The notes: generated from the letters alone by a model not told the origin. Shown: positions 42,963 through 52,900, numbered from the stretch's first letter. The stretch: 64,000 bases of DNA from Novosphingobium sp. (GCA_024236175.1 JACKKY010000001.1:1426001-1490000), one strand, 5' to 3'. A program made the numbers and translations.

Positions 42963-43946
42963 ATGGCATGGCGTTTTCCTCCCGAATGGCATCCGCAGGA
43001 CTGGCTGTGGATCGGCTTTCCGCACGACCCGGCGGAATGGCCGGATTCGCTGGAGCGGGCGCAGGAACAGATCGCCGCCTTCGCCAGCGCCGTCGCGGAA
43101 AGCGGGCAGGAGGTGCGCCTGCTGGTGCGCAACGAGGCCAACGAGGCGCAGGCGCGCCGGCTCGCCAGCGGGAAGGTAAGCCTCGAACGGCGGGTCTTCG
43201 GCGACGTCTGGCTGCGCGATACGGGCCCGCTGGTGATGCTCGACGAGGAGGGCAATCGCACGGCCCGGCGCTTCGGCTTCAACGGCTGGGGCGGGAAGTA
43301 CATGATGGCCGGTGACCAGACCATCGGGGCCGAACTGGCCGCGAGCGCCGGGCTTGACGTCACGGCGGCGGACTGGATCCTCGAAGGCGGCGCGATCGAT
43401 AGCGACGGAACCGGCCTGGTGGTCACGACCGAACAGTGCCTGCTCAACCCCAACCGCAACCCCGGCCTGTCGCGCGACCGGATCGAGGCGCGGCTTTCGC
43501 GCGACCTCGGTTTCGACCGCGTCCTGTGGCTCGGCGAGGGGCTGATCAACGATCACACCGACGGCCATGTCGACAACCTCGCCCGCTTCGTCGCGCCCGG
43601 CGTGCTGGCCTTGCCGGCGGCAACGGGCCGCGACGATCCCAACGCCGATATCTATGCCGATGCGAAAGCCCGGGCCGAGGCTTCCGGGATTACCGTGCGG
43701 CAGGTTCCCTCGCCCGGACGGATCGAAACGGACGGTCGCGTCGAGCCGGCCAGCTACATGAACTTCGCCATCACGACCCGACTCGTCGTGGTGCCGACGT
43801 TCGGTTCCGCGCATGACGCCGATGGTGTCGATATGGTGGCCGAACTGTTCCCCGATCGCGACACGATCGGCCTTCCCGCCGATGCCGTGCTGGCAGGCGG
43901 CGGCGGCTTTCACTGCGCCAGCCAGCAGATGCCCGCGGCATCTTAA
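42963..43946 (+). CDS. aguA: Agmatine deiminase family protein (peptidyl-arginine deiminase fold)
   Basis: A 327-residue guanidino-group-modifying enzyme that likely converts agmatine to N-carbamoylputrescine. Catalytic residues of the family are visible: DVWLRDTGP, the HTDGHVDNLARF histidine, and the C-terminal active-site cysteine in GGGGFHCASQQMP. Divergent from glnE with 62 bp between starts. The agmatine assignment is by family; the exact substrate was not shown. Confidence 0.9.
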   Translation: MAWRFPPEWHPQDWLWIGFPHDPAEWPDSLERAQEQIAAFASAVAESGQEVRLLVRNEANEAQARRLASGKVSLERRVFGDVWLRDTGPLVMLDEEGNRTARRFGFNGWGGKYMMAGDQTIGAELAASAGLDVTAADWILEGGAIDSDGTGLVVTTEQCLLNPNRNPGLSRDRIEARLSRDLGFDRVLWLGEGLINDHTDGHVDNLARFVAPGVLALPAATGRDDPNADIYADAKARAEASGITVRQVPSPGRIETDGRVEPASYMNFAITTRLVVVPTFGSAHDADGVDMVAELFPDRDTIGLPADAVLAGGGGFHCASQQMPAAS

Positions 43947-43980
43947 CCCTTTGGCAAGCCGGGTGGCGCATCATCCGGCC

Positions 43981-44103
43981 ATGGCCAAGGCAATCGCCCT
44001 TTCCCGGATTTGCGAGCTTTCGCAGCTTGAAATGCTGCGCGCACTGATTGTCTGCGGCAGCGCCCTGGCGCTGATCGCGGCCGGGCAGGCCCTGCCGTTC
44101 TAA
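43981..44103 (+). CDS. Possible small membrane peptide (40 residues)
   Basis: A 40-codon ATG frame in the gap between the deiminase and DUF1223 genes. Its second half is hydrophobic (MLRALIVCGSALALIAAGQ), consistent with one transmembrane helix. No Shine-Dalgarno sequence is apparent and no similarity is recognised, so it may not be expressed. Confidence 0.25.
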   Translation: MAKAIALSRICELSQLEMLRALIVCGSALALIAAGQALPF

Positions 44104-44203
44104 AGCGCGGCCTCCAGCCGACCTGCGGCTGACTTTCCTTACTGTAACCTCTTGCGGTCAGTCCACGAATGGACTCCCATGCGGCCGAACCGGGAGGTCT
44201 GCG

Positions 44204-44962
44204 TTGAAGCTGCCATTTCTTGTCGCCAGCCTTGCCTTCGCATTGTCCGTTGCGGCGGGTTTCGGGCATGCCGCCGACACCTCGCAAGCGCCGGCGTCCG
44301 GCGGCGATGGCGCAGCGCGGCCGGTGGTGCTCGAGCTGTTCACCAGCCAGGGCTGTTCCTCCTGTCCGCCCGCCGACCGTCTTGCCGGGATACTGGCCCG
44401 CGACCCTTCGCTCCTCGTCATCACCCGGCCCGTCACCTACTGGGACCGTCTCGGCTGGAAGGACACGCTGGCCCGCGCGGAAAACACCGATCTGCAGCGC
44501 GCCTATTCGCGCAGGATCAGCACCGGCCAGGGGGTCTATACGCCGCAGATCGTCGTCAACGGCCGCTACGGCGCTGTCGGGTCTCGCGAAAAGCAGGTCC
44601 GCGCCCTGATTTCATGGGCGAAGCGCGACAACGGACCTGCTATTGCGATCAGACAGGCGGACAACGGCGGGTTCGGCATCGGCCTTTCCGGAAAGGCCAA
44701 TTACCGGCTCGAACTGGTGCTCGTCGCGCTCGATTCCAGCGAAAGAGTCAGGATCGGCAGCGGAGAGAATTCCGGCCGCAACGTCGTCTACACCAATGTC
44801 GTCAAGGACGAGCTTCGGCTCGGCGAGTGGCGCGGCGGAACCCGGTCCTTCCAGATCGAGCCGTCCAGACTGGCTGTTCCCGGGGCGGATCGCTACGCCG
44901 TCCTGCTGAGACAGCCGGATGGAGGGGTGATCCTCGGCGCCGCTGTCCTGACAGGCGGTTAG
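44204..44962 (+). CDS. DUF1223 thioredoxin-like exported protein
   Basis: A 252-residue protein with a signal peptide (about residues 1-23, ending GFGHAADTS) and a DUF1223 domain. The signature VVLELFTSQGCSSCPPADRL carries a CxxC pair of thioredoxin type; a second conserved piece is TYWDRLGWKDTLA, followed by QGVYTPQIVVNGR with the cis-Pro loop. TTG at 44204 is preferred because GGGAGG lies 7 bp upstream. Function unknown; a periplasmic redox role is suggested by fold. Converges with thrS (10 bp between stops). Confidence 0.88.
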   Translation: MKLPFLVASLAFALSVAAGFGHAADTSQAPASGGDGAARPVVLELFTSQGCSSCPPADRLAGILARDPSLLVITRPVTYWDRLGWKDTLARAENTDLQRAYSRRISTGQGVYTPQIVVNGRYGAVGSREKQVRALISWAKRDNGPAIAIRQADNGGFGIGLSGKANYRLELVLVALDSSERVRIGSGENSGRNVVYTNVVKDELRLGEWRGGTRSFQIEPSRLAVPGADRYAVLLRQPDGGVILGAAVLTGG

Positions 44963-44972
44963 CCGCCCGGCC

Positions 44973-46973
44973 TTAGCGCAAGTCGGGGGGCGTCGCCTCC
45001 TGCTTCAGCATCGCGATCGCTTCGGCGAGGGGGACGACCTTTTGCTGCTGCTCGCCGAGCGTGCGGATCGCGACGGTGCTCTCGTCCGCCTCGCGCTTGC
45101 CGACCACAAGAAGGTGCGGGACCTTGGCGAGCGAGTGCTCGCGGACCTTGTAGTTGATCTTCTCGTTCCGCAGGTCGGTCTCGACCCGGATTCCGGCTGC
45201 CTTCAGCTCGGCCTCGACTTTGCGCGCATAGTCGTCGGCGTCCGAGACGATAGTCGCGACAACGGCCTGTACCGGCGCCAGCCACACCGGCAGCTTGCCG
45301 GCATAATGCTCGATGAGGATGCCGATGAAGCGCTCGTAGGAGCCGAAAATCGCGCGATGCAGCATGATCGGCCGGTGCTTCTCGCCGTCTTCGGCGATGT
45401 AGGACGCATCCAGCCGCTCAGGCATGTTGCGGTCGGACTGGATCGTGCCGACCTGCCAGGTGCGGCCGATCGCATCGGTGAGGTGCCATTCGAGCTTCGG
45501 AGCATAGAATGCGCCTTCACCGGGCAGTTCGCCCCAGCCATAGTTATCGTTCGCCAGGCCCGCCGCTTCGACGGCGGTGCGCAATTCGCCTTCGGCCTGA
45601 TCCCACTCCGCATCCGTGCCGATGCGGTTTTCCGGGCGCAGGGCCAGCTTGATCGCGTAATTGTCGAAGCCGAGATCCTTGTAGACGCGACCGGCCAGCT
45701 CGCAGAACTTGCGCACCTCGTCGACGATCTGGTCTTCGCGGCAGAAGATATGCGCGTCGTCCTGGGTGAACTGGCGCACGCGCATCAGCCCGTGCAGCGC
45801 GCCATGCGGCTCGTTGCGGTGGCAGCAGCCGTTCTCGTAGATCCGCATCGGCAGGTCGCGGTAGCTCTTGATGCCCTGGTTGAAGATCACGATGTGCGCC
45901 GGGCAGTTCATCGGTTTCAGCGCCATCCACTCGGCCGCGTCCGAAACCAGCGGGCCTTCGTCCTCGACATTGGGGATCTCGTCCGGGATGACGAACATGT
46001 TCTCGCGATACTTGCCCCAGTGGCCGGATTTCTCCCACTGGCGGGCGTCCATGACCTGCGGCGTCTTCACTTCGCGATAGCCGGCCCGGTCGACGGCGCG
46101 ACGCATGTAGGCCTCCAGCTCGCGCCAGACGACATAGCCCTTGGGATGCCAGAAGACCGAGCCGTGCGCTTCTTCCTGCAGATGGAACAGGTCCATCTCG
46201 CGGGCGAGTTTGCGATGGTCGCGCTTGGCCGCTTCCTCGAGACGGTGGAGGTGGGCATCGAGCTGCTTCTTGTTCAGCCAGCCGGTGCCGTAGATGCGGG
46301 TGAGCTGGGCATTCCTCTGATCGCCGCGCCAGTAGGCGCCGGCGACGCGCATCAGCTTGAAAGCCTGCGGATCGAGCTTGCCGGTCGAGGGCAGATGGGG
46401 GCCCCGGCACATGTCGAGCCAGTCATCGCCCGACCAGTAGACCGTCAGCTCCTCGCCTTCGGGCAGTTCTTCGGCCCACTCCGCCTTGAAGGTTTCGCCC
46501 TCGGCGGTCCATTTGTCGATAAGCTGCTGCCGGCTCCATGCCTCGCGCCGAAGCGGCTTGTCGGCCTTGATGATCTCCCGCATCTTTTCTTCGATCGCGG
46601 GCAGGTCGTCCATCGAGAAGGGTTCGCGCGAAGCCGGCGCCATGACGTCATAGTAAAAGCCGTCCTCGGTGGCGGGGCCGAAAGTGATCTGGGTGCCCGG
46701 AAACAGCGCCTGCACCGCTTCGGCCAGGACGTGGGCATAGTCGTGCCGCGCCAGTTCCAGCGCTTCTTCCTCGTCGCGCGAGGTAACCAGCGCAAGGCTC
46801 GAATCGCCGCCGAACGGACGCGAAAGGTCCACCAGTTCGCCATCGACGCGTGCGGCCAGTGCCGCCTTGGCCAGGCCGGGGCCGATCGCCGCCGCGACAT
46901 CGGCCGGCGTCGAGCCTTGCGGCATTTCGCGCACGGACCCGTCGGGCAGGCTGATCTTCAGAAGCTCGCTCAT
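44973..46973 (-). CDS. thrS: Threonyl-tRNA synthetase
   Basis: A 666-residue class II synthetase charging tRNA-Thr. The TGS domain (about 1-65), an editing domain with HDYAHVLAEAVQALFPG (near 72) and FGPATEDGFYYD, then the catalytic core: Zn site MNCPAHI (near 355), motif 2 region RNEPHGALHGLMRVRQFTQDD, motif 3 LHRAIFGSYERFIGILIEH, and the anticodon-binding domain. ATG at 46973 is preferred over 47027. A separate threonine-rich leader frame precedes it by 136 bp with hairpins between, suggesting attenuation (see leader features). Confidence 0.97.
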   Translation of the reverse strand: MSELLKISLPDGSVREMPQGSTPADVAAAIGPGLAKAALAARVDGELVDLSRPFGGDSSLALVTSRDEEEALELARHDYAHVLAEAVQALFPGTQITFGPATEDGFYYDVMAPASREPFSMDDLPAIEEKMREIIKADKPLRREAWSRQQLIDKWTAEGETFKAEWAEELPEGEELTVYWSGDDWLDMCRGPHLPSTGKLDPQAFKLMRVAGAYWRGDQRNAQLTRIYGTGWLNKKQLDAHLHRLEEAAKRDHRKLAREMDLFHLQEEAHGSVFWHPKGYVVWRELEAYMRRAVDRAGYREVKTPQVMDARQWEKSGHWGKYRENMFVIPDEIPNVEDEGPLVSDAAEWMALKPMNCPAHIVIFNQGIKSYRDLPMRIYENGCCHRNEPHGALHGLMRVRQFTQDDAHIFCREDQIVDEVRKFCELAGRVYKDLGFDNYAIKLALRPENRIGTDAEWDQAEGELRTAVEAAGLANDNYGWGELPGEGAFYAPKLEWHLTDAIGRTWQVGTIQSDRNMPERLDASYIAEDGEKHRPIMLHRAIFGSYERFIGILIEHYAGKLPVWLAPVQAVVATIVSDADDYARKVEAELKAAGIRVETDLRNEKINYKVREHSLAKVPHLLVVGKREADESTVAIRTLGEQQQKVVPLAEAIAMLKQEATPPDLR

Positions 46974-47000
46974 CAAACTCGTCTCTCTTCGTGTCCCAGC

Positions 47001-47097
47001 CGCGCCATGGCACAAGGCGGCGCGCACCGGAAGGGGCGGCGTCGGTGGGTCAGGCTCATTCGGGAAGCGGACGCCGCGCCACCCGAAGCCGGGTGGC
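47001..47097 (-). promoter_or_regulatory. Candidate thrS attenuator region (mutually exclusive hairpins)
   Basis: Downstream of the leader stop the minus strand holds: hairpin A (8-bp perfect stem GCCACCCG/CGGGTGGC, 4-base loop, 47078-47097); hairpin B (GCGGCGTC/GACGCCGC, 47036-47077), which can extend outward over the 3' arm of A through GGG/CCC-type pairs; and hairpin C (CGCGCC/GGCGCG, 47001-47024), just before the thrS ribosome site. The 5' arm of A (ACCCGG) is also fully complementary to CCGGGT right after the Thr run in the leader. No long U-run follows, so termination or translational control is undecided. Pairing seen by eye only. Confidence 0.5.
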
Positions 47098-47108
47098 AGG
47101 CGGTGCGA

Positions 47109-47180
47109 TCAGGCCGTGACCAGCTGCCCCCGGAAACCCGGAGTCGTCGTGGTCGTGGTCGTAGTGCGCCGCTGCGTCAT
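47109..47180 (-). CDS. Threonine-rich leader peptide of thrS
   Basis: A 23-codon frame whose product is MTQRR, then eight threonines (codons act acg acc acg acc acg acg act), then PGFRGQLVTA and a TGA stop. A perfect AGGAGG lies 6 bp upstream of the ATG at 47180 (ctaGGAGGcatggcATG). It ends 136 bp before the thrS start codon. This matches the architecture of amino acid leader peptides such as ThrL, where ribosome stalling at scarce Thr-tRNA controls the downstream gene. Here the regulated gene would be a synthetase. The peptide is too small for most gene finders. Confidence 0.72.
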   Translation of the reverse strand: MTQRRTTTTTTTTPGFRGQLVTA

Positions 47181-47240
47181 GCCATGCCTCCTAGCGCCAG
47201 GATCCTGCAAAGTCACTAACCCTTGGCTCCCTGCGAATTT

Positions 47241-47254
47241 CGGACCATGGTCCG
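47241..47254. promoter_or_regulatory. 14-bp perfect palindrome between thrS leader and hydrolase
   Basis: CGGACCATGGTCCG is a perfect 14-bp palindrome in the 77-bp gap between the divergent thrS leader and the hydrolase gene, 4 bp before the hydrolase ATG. It could be an operator or a chance sequence; no known binding motif is recognised. Confidence 0.3.
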
Positions 47255-47257
47255 GCC

Positions 47258-48001
47258 ATGACCGATCTGCAATTCCATGCCATGCTCGATGGCCGCCGGA
47301 TCGCTTTCCGGCATGCGCCCGGCAAAGGACCGACGCTGGTTTTCCTGCCAGGCTACATGTCCGACATGGCGGGCGGCAAGGCCTGCGCCGTGTTCGACTG
47401 GGCGGTCGCGAACAATCGCGCGGCGCTGCTGCTCGACTATTCGGGCTGCGGCGAGAGCGAGGGTGACTTCGCCGACGGCACGCTTTCGCTATGGTGCGAG
47501 GAGGTGCTGGCTCTGGCTCAAGCCCACTGCCATGCCCGGGTCGTGCTGATCGGGTCTTCCATGGGTGGCTGGCTGATGCTGATGGCGGGCCTTGCGCTGG
47601 GTGACAGGCTGGCGGGACTGATCGGCATCGCGCCCGCGCCGGATTTCACCGATTGGGGCAGGTCCGACGAGGACAAGGCCAGGCTGGCGGCCGGCGAGGT
47701 CATTTACGAACCCAACCAGTACGGACCGGAGCCGACGCCGACTTATCCGGGTTTCTGGGCAGACGGGGAGGAGAACAGGCTGCTCGGCGGAGGAATCGCC
47801 ATTTCCTGTCCTGTCCGGCTGCTGCACGGCCAGGCCGATCCCGACGTGCCCTGGGAAATCTCGCTGCGGCTTGCCGCGGCACTGCGTTCACCCGATGTGC
47901 AGGTGACCCTCATCAAGGACGGGGATCACCGGCTGTCGCGCGACGAGGATATCGCGCTGTTGCTGCGGACCGTCTCGGCGCTGGCGGAAGCGGCCGAATG
48001 A
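47258..48001 (+). CDS. Alpha/beta hydrolase
   Basis: A 247-residue serine hydrolase. The nucleophile elbow is IGSSMGGWLML near residue 98; the acid loop is HGQADPDVPWE and the histidine is in DGDHRLSRDED. The oxyanion-site strand TLVFLPGYMSDMAGGKA is present. It resembles the ABHD10-like palmitoyl-protein thioesterase group. No Shine-Dalgarno is obvious before ATG 47258, so the mRNA may be leaderless. It lies 16 bp before the TPR gene, same direction. Confidence 0.88.
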   Translation: MTDLQFHAMLDGRRIAFRHAPGKGPTLVFLPGYMSDMAGGKACAVFDWAVANNRAALLLDYSGCGESEGDFADGTLSLWCEEVLALAQAHCHARVVLIGSSMGGWLMLMAGLALGDRLAGLIGIAPAPDFTDWGRSDEDKARLAAGEVIYEPNQYGPEPTPTYPGFWADGEENRLLGGGIAISCPVRLLHGQADPDVPWEISLRLAAALRSPDVQVTLIKDGDHRLSRDEDIALLLRTVSALAEAAE

Positions 48002-48017
48002 GAGATCTGGAGTTCCG

Positions 48018-48848
48018 ATGTCGCTGATCCTGGCCTTGCTTGCACAAGTCGGCCCGTTCGTGACGCCGGAAAGTCGGCCCGTTTCCCCCTTGCCGCCGGA
48101 GCTGCAGGAGCGGCGGAAGGCCGATCGCGGTACGGACGAAACCGAGAAACCGAAAACCGATCTCGAACGCTGTCTTGCCGATACCCGGTCGAAGCCGGAG
48201 CAGGCGGCTGTCTCTGCCGAGAAATGGCTGCGCAAGTCGGAAGCGATGGAACGGGCCCGTGCCGGACATTGCCTGGGCGTGGCGCTCGTGCGTCTGCAGC
48301 TGTGGGACGAGGCCGCGGCGGCCTTCGTGGAAGGGCGCGATGCCCTTGCAGGGGAGGATCCCGCCTATCGCGCCCGGCTTGGCGCCATGGCCGGCAATGC
48401 CCTGCTTGCCGAAGGCGAAACGGAATCGGCGCTCGACCTGCTCGACATCGCGAAGGAGGATGGGGGTACGGCAGACCAGCCGGTGATGGTCGGCTCCATC
48501 GAGATGGATCGTGCGCGCGCCCTTGTTGCCCTGGGGCGGGAAGACGAAGCGGAAGCCGCATTGTCCGGCGCGCGCGAGGCGCTTCCAGAGAACGCCCAGG
48601 CATGGCTGCTCTCGGCGACCCTGTCGCGCCGCATGGGCAAGCTTGCCGAAGCACAGGCCCAGATCGAGAAGGCGGCGGAGTTGCTGCCGGTCGATCTGGA
48701 GATTGGGCTTGAAGCGGGCCGCATCGCCATGCTTTCGGGGCGTGAGGCCACCGCGCGCAAGAGCTGGCAATCGGTAGTCGATGCCGCCCCCGGGAGCGAG
48801 GCGGCAAACAAGGCGCAGAGCTATCTGGAGCAATTGGACGGTCAATGA
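48018..48848 (+). CDS. Tetratricopeptide-repeat protein
   Basis: A 276-residue protein with a hydrophobic N-terminal stretch (MSLILALLAQVG), possibly a weak signal peptide, a charged linker, and four or five TPR-like helix pairs (about 80-270; e.g. LGVALVRLQLWDEAAAAFVEG, AQAWLLSATLSRRMGKLAEA). TPR proteins mediate protein interactions; no partner is evident. Its stop overlaps the next gene's start by four bases (ATGA), so it is translationally coupled to the luciferase-like monooxygenase. Function unknown. Confidence 0.8.
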   Translation: MSLILALLAQVGPFVTPESRPVSPLPPELQERRKADRGTDETEKPKTDLERCLADTRSKPEQAAVSAEKWLRKSEAMERARAGHCLGVALVRLQLWDEAAAAFVEGRDALAGEDPAYRARLGAMAGNALLAEGETESALDLLDIAKEDGGTADQPVMVGSIEMDRARALVALGREDEAEAALSGAREALPENAQAWLLSATLSRRMGKLAEAQAQIEKAAELLPVDLEIGLEAGRIAMLSGREATARKSWQSVVDAAPGSEAANKAQSYLEQLDGQ

Positions 48849-49825
48849 TTCCCCTGTCGGTACTCGATCTGGTTCCGGTTCGTGAAGGCGGAACCGTGGG
48901 CCAAGCGCTGGATGAGACGGCGCAGCTTGCAAAGGCCGCCGAGCAGGCAGGCTACAAGCGTTTCTGGATCGCCGAACACCATGGTTCGGAAGGCATTGCC
49001 GGCGGTGCGACTTCGCTGGTGATCTCCCATGTCGGCCATGCGACTTCCACCATCCGCATCGGCGCGGGGGGCATCATGCTGCCCAATCACAATCCTTTCG
49101 TCATCGCCGAACAGTTCGGCACGCTGGATGCGCTGTTTCCCGGGCGCGTCGATCTCGGGCTCGGCCGGGCGCCGGGCGCCGATCCGCGGATCGGGCAGGC
49201 GCTCCGCAAGGACCTGATGCGGGCGGCGGAGAACTTTCCGCAGGACGTGGTGGAGCTGCAGGCGCGCCTGGCCGGCTATCCGCCGCTGCCGCTTGCGGCG
49301 ACGCCCGGCACGGGCGTGGACGTGCAGATGTGGATTCTGGGTTCCAGCCTGTTCGGCGCCCAGCTCGCGGCACATCTGGGATTGCCCTATGCCTTCGCGT
49401 CGCACTTCGCGCCGGCCCAGCTTGATGCAGCCCTTGCTGCCTATCGGAACAATTTCGAACCGTCCGACGTTCTCGAAAGGCCGCATGTCATGGCGGCGAT
49501 GACGGTCGTCGCGGCCGACACCGACGAGGAGGCGGCGCTGCTCGCAAGTTCGCTGGACCAGAGCTTCGTCGATTTCCGCAGCGGCCGGACCGGCAAGTTG
49601 CGCCCTCCGGTTCCCGGCTTCCGCGAAAGCCTGCCCGCCGACGCACGCGCCATGCTGGAGCACATGCGGCAGGCGAGCGCGGTCGGGTCTCGCGAAACCG
49701 TGAGGAGTGACGTGATGAGTTTCATCGATCGGACCGGGGCGGATGAGCTCATCGTCGCCGGCGCGGTCTGGGATCCCGAGGCGAGGAAGCGTTCGCTTGC
49801 CCTGACGATGGAGGCCTTGCGATAG
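48845..49825 (+). CDS. Luciferase-like (LLM class) flavin-dependent oxidoreductase
   Basis: A 326-residue F420/FMN-type TIM-barrel oxidoreductase of the MsnO8-like bacterial luciferase family. Start features include LSVLDLVPVREGGT and AGYKRFWIAEHHGSEGIAGG; the central part has RIGAGGIMLPNHNPFVIAEQFG and GRVDLGLGRAPGAD; C-terminal TGADELIVAG. Typical for family members annotated as alkane/aldehyde-type monooxygenases of unknown substrate. It is coupled to the TPR gene by ATGA overlap. Confidence 0.9.
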   Translation: MIPLSVLDLVPVREGGTVGQALDETAQLAKAAEQAGYKRFWIAEHHGSEGIAGGATSLVISHVGHATSTIRIGAGGIMLPNHNPFVIAEQFGTLDALFPGRVDLGLGRAPGADPRIGQALRKDLMRAAENFPQDVVELQARLAGYPPLPLAATPGTGVDVQMWILGSSLFGAQLAAHLGLPYAFASHFAPAQLDAALAAYRNNFEPSDVLERPHVMAAMTVVAADTDEEAALLASSLDQSFVDFRSGRTGKLRPPVPGFRESLPADARAMLEHMRQASAVGSRETVRSDVMSFIDRTGADELIVAGAVWDPEARKRSLALTMEALR

Positions 49826-49913
49826 TCGGCTTCCTTTGGGTGACGGCCGTCGCGGGCGTTATCGATTGACGCAATGCCGGCGGGCCGGGGCCGGACAAAC
49901 TTGAGAGGAATGC

Positions 49914-52900
49914 ATGCCATCCAAGAAGGCGAGCCAGACAGACAAGCAGCTTGTTGCGGCCATGGCCAAGCACATCGAGGAATCGCAGCTTTCCGGCCAC
50001 GACCGCTTTTCCCTGGTCGACCTGCGGGATTCGGCAAGCTTCCTGTTGCAGGCTGCGCGGCGCCGCGAGCGCGGCGAAGCCATTGTCGTCGTCGAATCCG
50101 TGACCGGCGGCGACAAGCGGCTGACGCGGATCGCAGTGGTCAACGACGACATGCCGTTTCTGGTCGATTCGGTTGCGGCCACGGTTTCTGCCCATGGACT
50201 GACAATCGACCAGCTTGCCCATCCCGTTGCCGTTGCAAGGCGCGATGCGGCGGGGATCCTGGCCGCACTGCCCGATGAATCCGCAGAAGGGGATCTGCGT
50301 GAATCGTTGATCTACATCGAAGCCGAACGTGCCGATGCCCGCACGCGCGTCCGGCTGCGCGCAGCGCTGGAAAACACCCTGGAAGACGTTCGGGCCGCCG
50401 TCACCGACTGGCCGATGCTGCAGAAAGCAATGGTGGCCGACGCCGTGAGGCTCGAAGCTTCGCAGAGCGGACAGGAAGAAGGCGCCGAACTGCTGCGCTG
50501 GCTCAACGGCGGCATGCTCACGCAGCTTGGCCATGTGGTCCGGCGCCGCAGCGGGCGCCAGACGGGCGGTATCGGAATCTGCCGCAACAGCACGAGATCG
50601 CCGCTTTCGCCCGCGAGCTACGATCGCACGTTCGAATGGTTCGAGCGTGCCGATCGCCCGGCGCCGTTGATCGTCAAGTCCAACAAGCTCAGCCTGGTCC
50701 ATCGCCGGGTTCCGCTCGACCTGTTCATCGTTCCGGTCTTCGAAGACGGCAGGGTAGAGGCACTGTCGATCCACGCGGGAGTCTGGACCAGCGCTGCGAT
50801 GAGCGCTCCGCCGAACGAGGTGCCACACATGCGGGCACAGCTTGCCCGCATCATGGACCGGCTGGCGTTCGATCCGCTGGGCCATGACGGCAAGGCTCTC
50901 GTTCATGCGCTTACCGCCTTGCCGCATGATCTGGCGATCGGTTTCGACGACAACGAGCTTGAGCGCGCGGCGCTGATCGCGATGAGTCTCGTCGATCGCC
51001 CACGGTCCCATCTGCTGCTCGTCCAATCGCCGCTTGCGCGGCATCTCTTCGCGTTCGTGTGGCTGCCGCGCGACGCGCTATCCACGACCTTGCGTCTCGA
51101 AATTCAGGCCATGCTGGAACAGGCGGCAGATGCCCCGGTGCTCGACTGGAGCCTGCAGATGGACGGCAATCTGGTGCTGGTCCGGTTTGTTCTCGATATC
51201 CGTGACGGCCGGGATTCGACCGATGAGGCAGGCCTGCAGAATCGGCTGACGGCAATTGTGCGGGGATGGCCCGAAGCCGTCGAGGCCGAACTCGCCGCAA
51301 GGGAGGAATCTGTCCGCGCTCCCGCACTCGCCGCGCGTTTCGCGGAAGCCTTCCCGCTCTCCTACCGCACGGCCAGCGGCGCGTCCGAAGCGGCCATCGA
51401 TATCCAGAGGCTGCGCGCCTTGCCGAGCGAGAACCCCAACGGTGTTCCGCCGCGCGCCGCGCGGCTGCACGGAGCCGGCGCAAGCCCCACCGATGAACTG
51501 CGCCTCAAGCTCTACCAGCGAAAGGGCCTGCTCGAGCTTTCGGACGCCGTGCCGATGCTCGAAAACTTCGGGTTCCGGGCGTTGGGAGAGGTGCCGACGC
51601 TGCTCGACGAAGGCAATCTGGGCGCCATCCACGATTTCCAGTTGGAACTTCCGTCGGGGCAGGACGCCGGGGCGCTGCTGGACCGTGCCGACGAACTGGA
51701 CGCTGCGATTTCCGGCGTTGTGAACGGCCTGGCGGAAGACGATCCCTTCAACCGCCTGATCATCGCCAACGGGCTGGCGGTGCGGGAGGCCAACTGGCTG
51801 CGCGCCTGGTATCGCTATCTGCGTCAGGCAGGGCTGCCCTACGGTATCGGCACAGCCGTGGCCGCCCTCCAGAATGCTCCGAAAGTCACTCGCGGCGTCG
51901 TCGACCTGTTCATTGCGAAGCACGATCCGGACTTCCCGGATGATCGCGCCGAAGCGGAGGCTCAGGCGGCCAGGACGATCGCGGAGGGCCTGACCGAAGT
52001 CGCCGCCATCAACGACGATCGCTTGTTGAGGCAATATCATGCGCTGGTCTTGGCGATCCTGCGGACGAATGCGTTCGCCCCCGCAGTCGCGGGCTCGACC
52101 GAAATCGCGCTCGCTTTCAAGATCGAATCCGCCGCTGTTCCCGGCTTGCGCAAGCCGGTGCCCTGGCGGGAAATGTTCGTCTATTCGCGGCGCGTGGAAG
52201 GCATACACCTGCGGGCCGGGCCGGTGGCGCGCGGAGGCCTGCGCTGGTCCGACCGGCGCGATGATTACCGCACCGAAGTGCTCGGCCTGATGAAGGCCCA
52301 GTATGTGAAGAACGCGGTGATCGTTCCCACGGGCGCCAAGGGCGGCTTCTATCCCAAACTGCTTCCGGACCGGTCCAGCGACCGCGAGGGCTGGGCGGCG
52401 GAAGGCAGGGAAAGCTACCGGGTTTTCATTCGGTCGTTGCTGTCGCTGACCGACAACATCGTCGACGACAAGGTCGTCCACCCCGAACAGATGGTCATCT
52501 GCGACGGCGACGATCCCTATTTCGTGGTCGCCGCGGACAAGGGGACGGCAACCTTCTCCGACACCGCCAATGCGATTGCCGAACAGCACGGCTTCTGGCT
52601 TGGCGACGCGTTCGCCAGCGGCGGCACCAACGGCTACGACCACAAGGCGATGGGAATCACCGCGCGCGGTGCCTGGATCTCCGTCCAGCGCCATTTCCTC
52701 GAAATGGGCATCGACGTTCAGCGCGAAAGCGTCAGGGTGGCCGGCTGCGGAGACATGTCGGGCGATGTCTTCGGCAACGGCATGCTGCTGTCGAAAGCGA
52801 TCGAGCTGGTCGCTGCCTTCGACCACCGCCACATCTTCCTCGATCCGAAGCCCGACCCGGCGAAGAGCTGGGCTGAGCGCAAGCGGCTGTTCCGCATGCC

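Noticed and set aside
46867..47466. Plus-strand frame across the thrS leader region reading a run of valines
   Set aside because: It is the complement of the Thr codons; it has no ribosome site or recognisable domain, while the minus strand has AGGAGG and lies directly before thrS.
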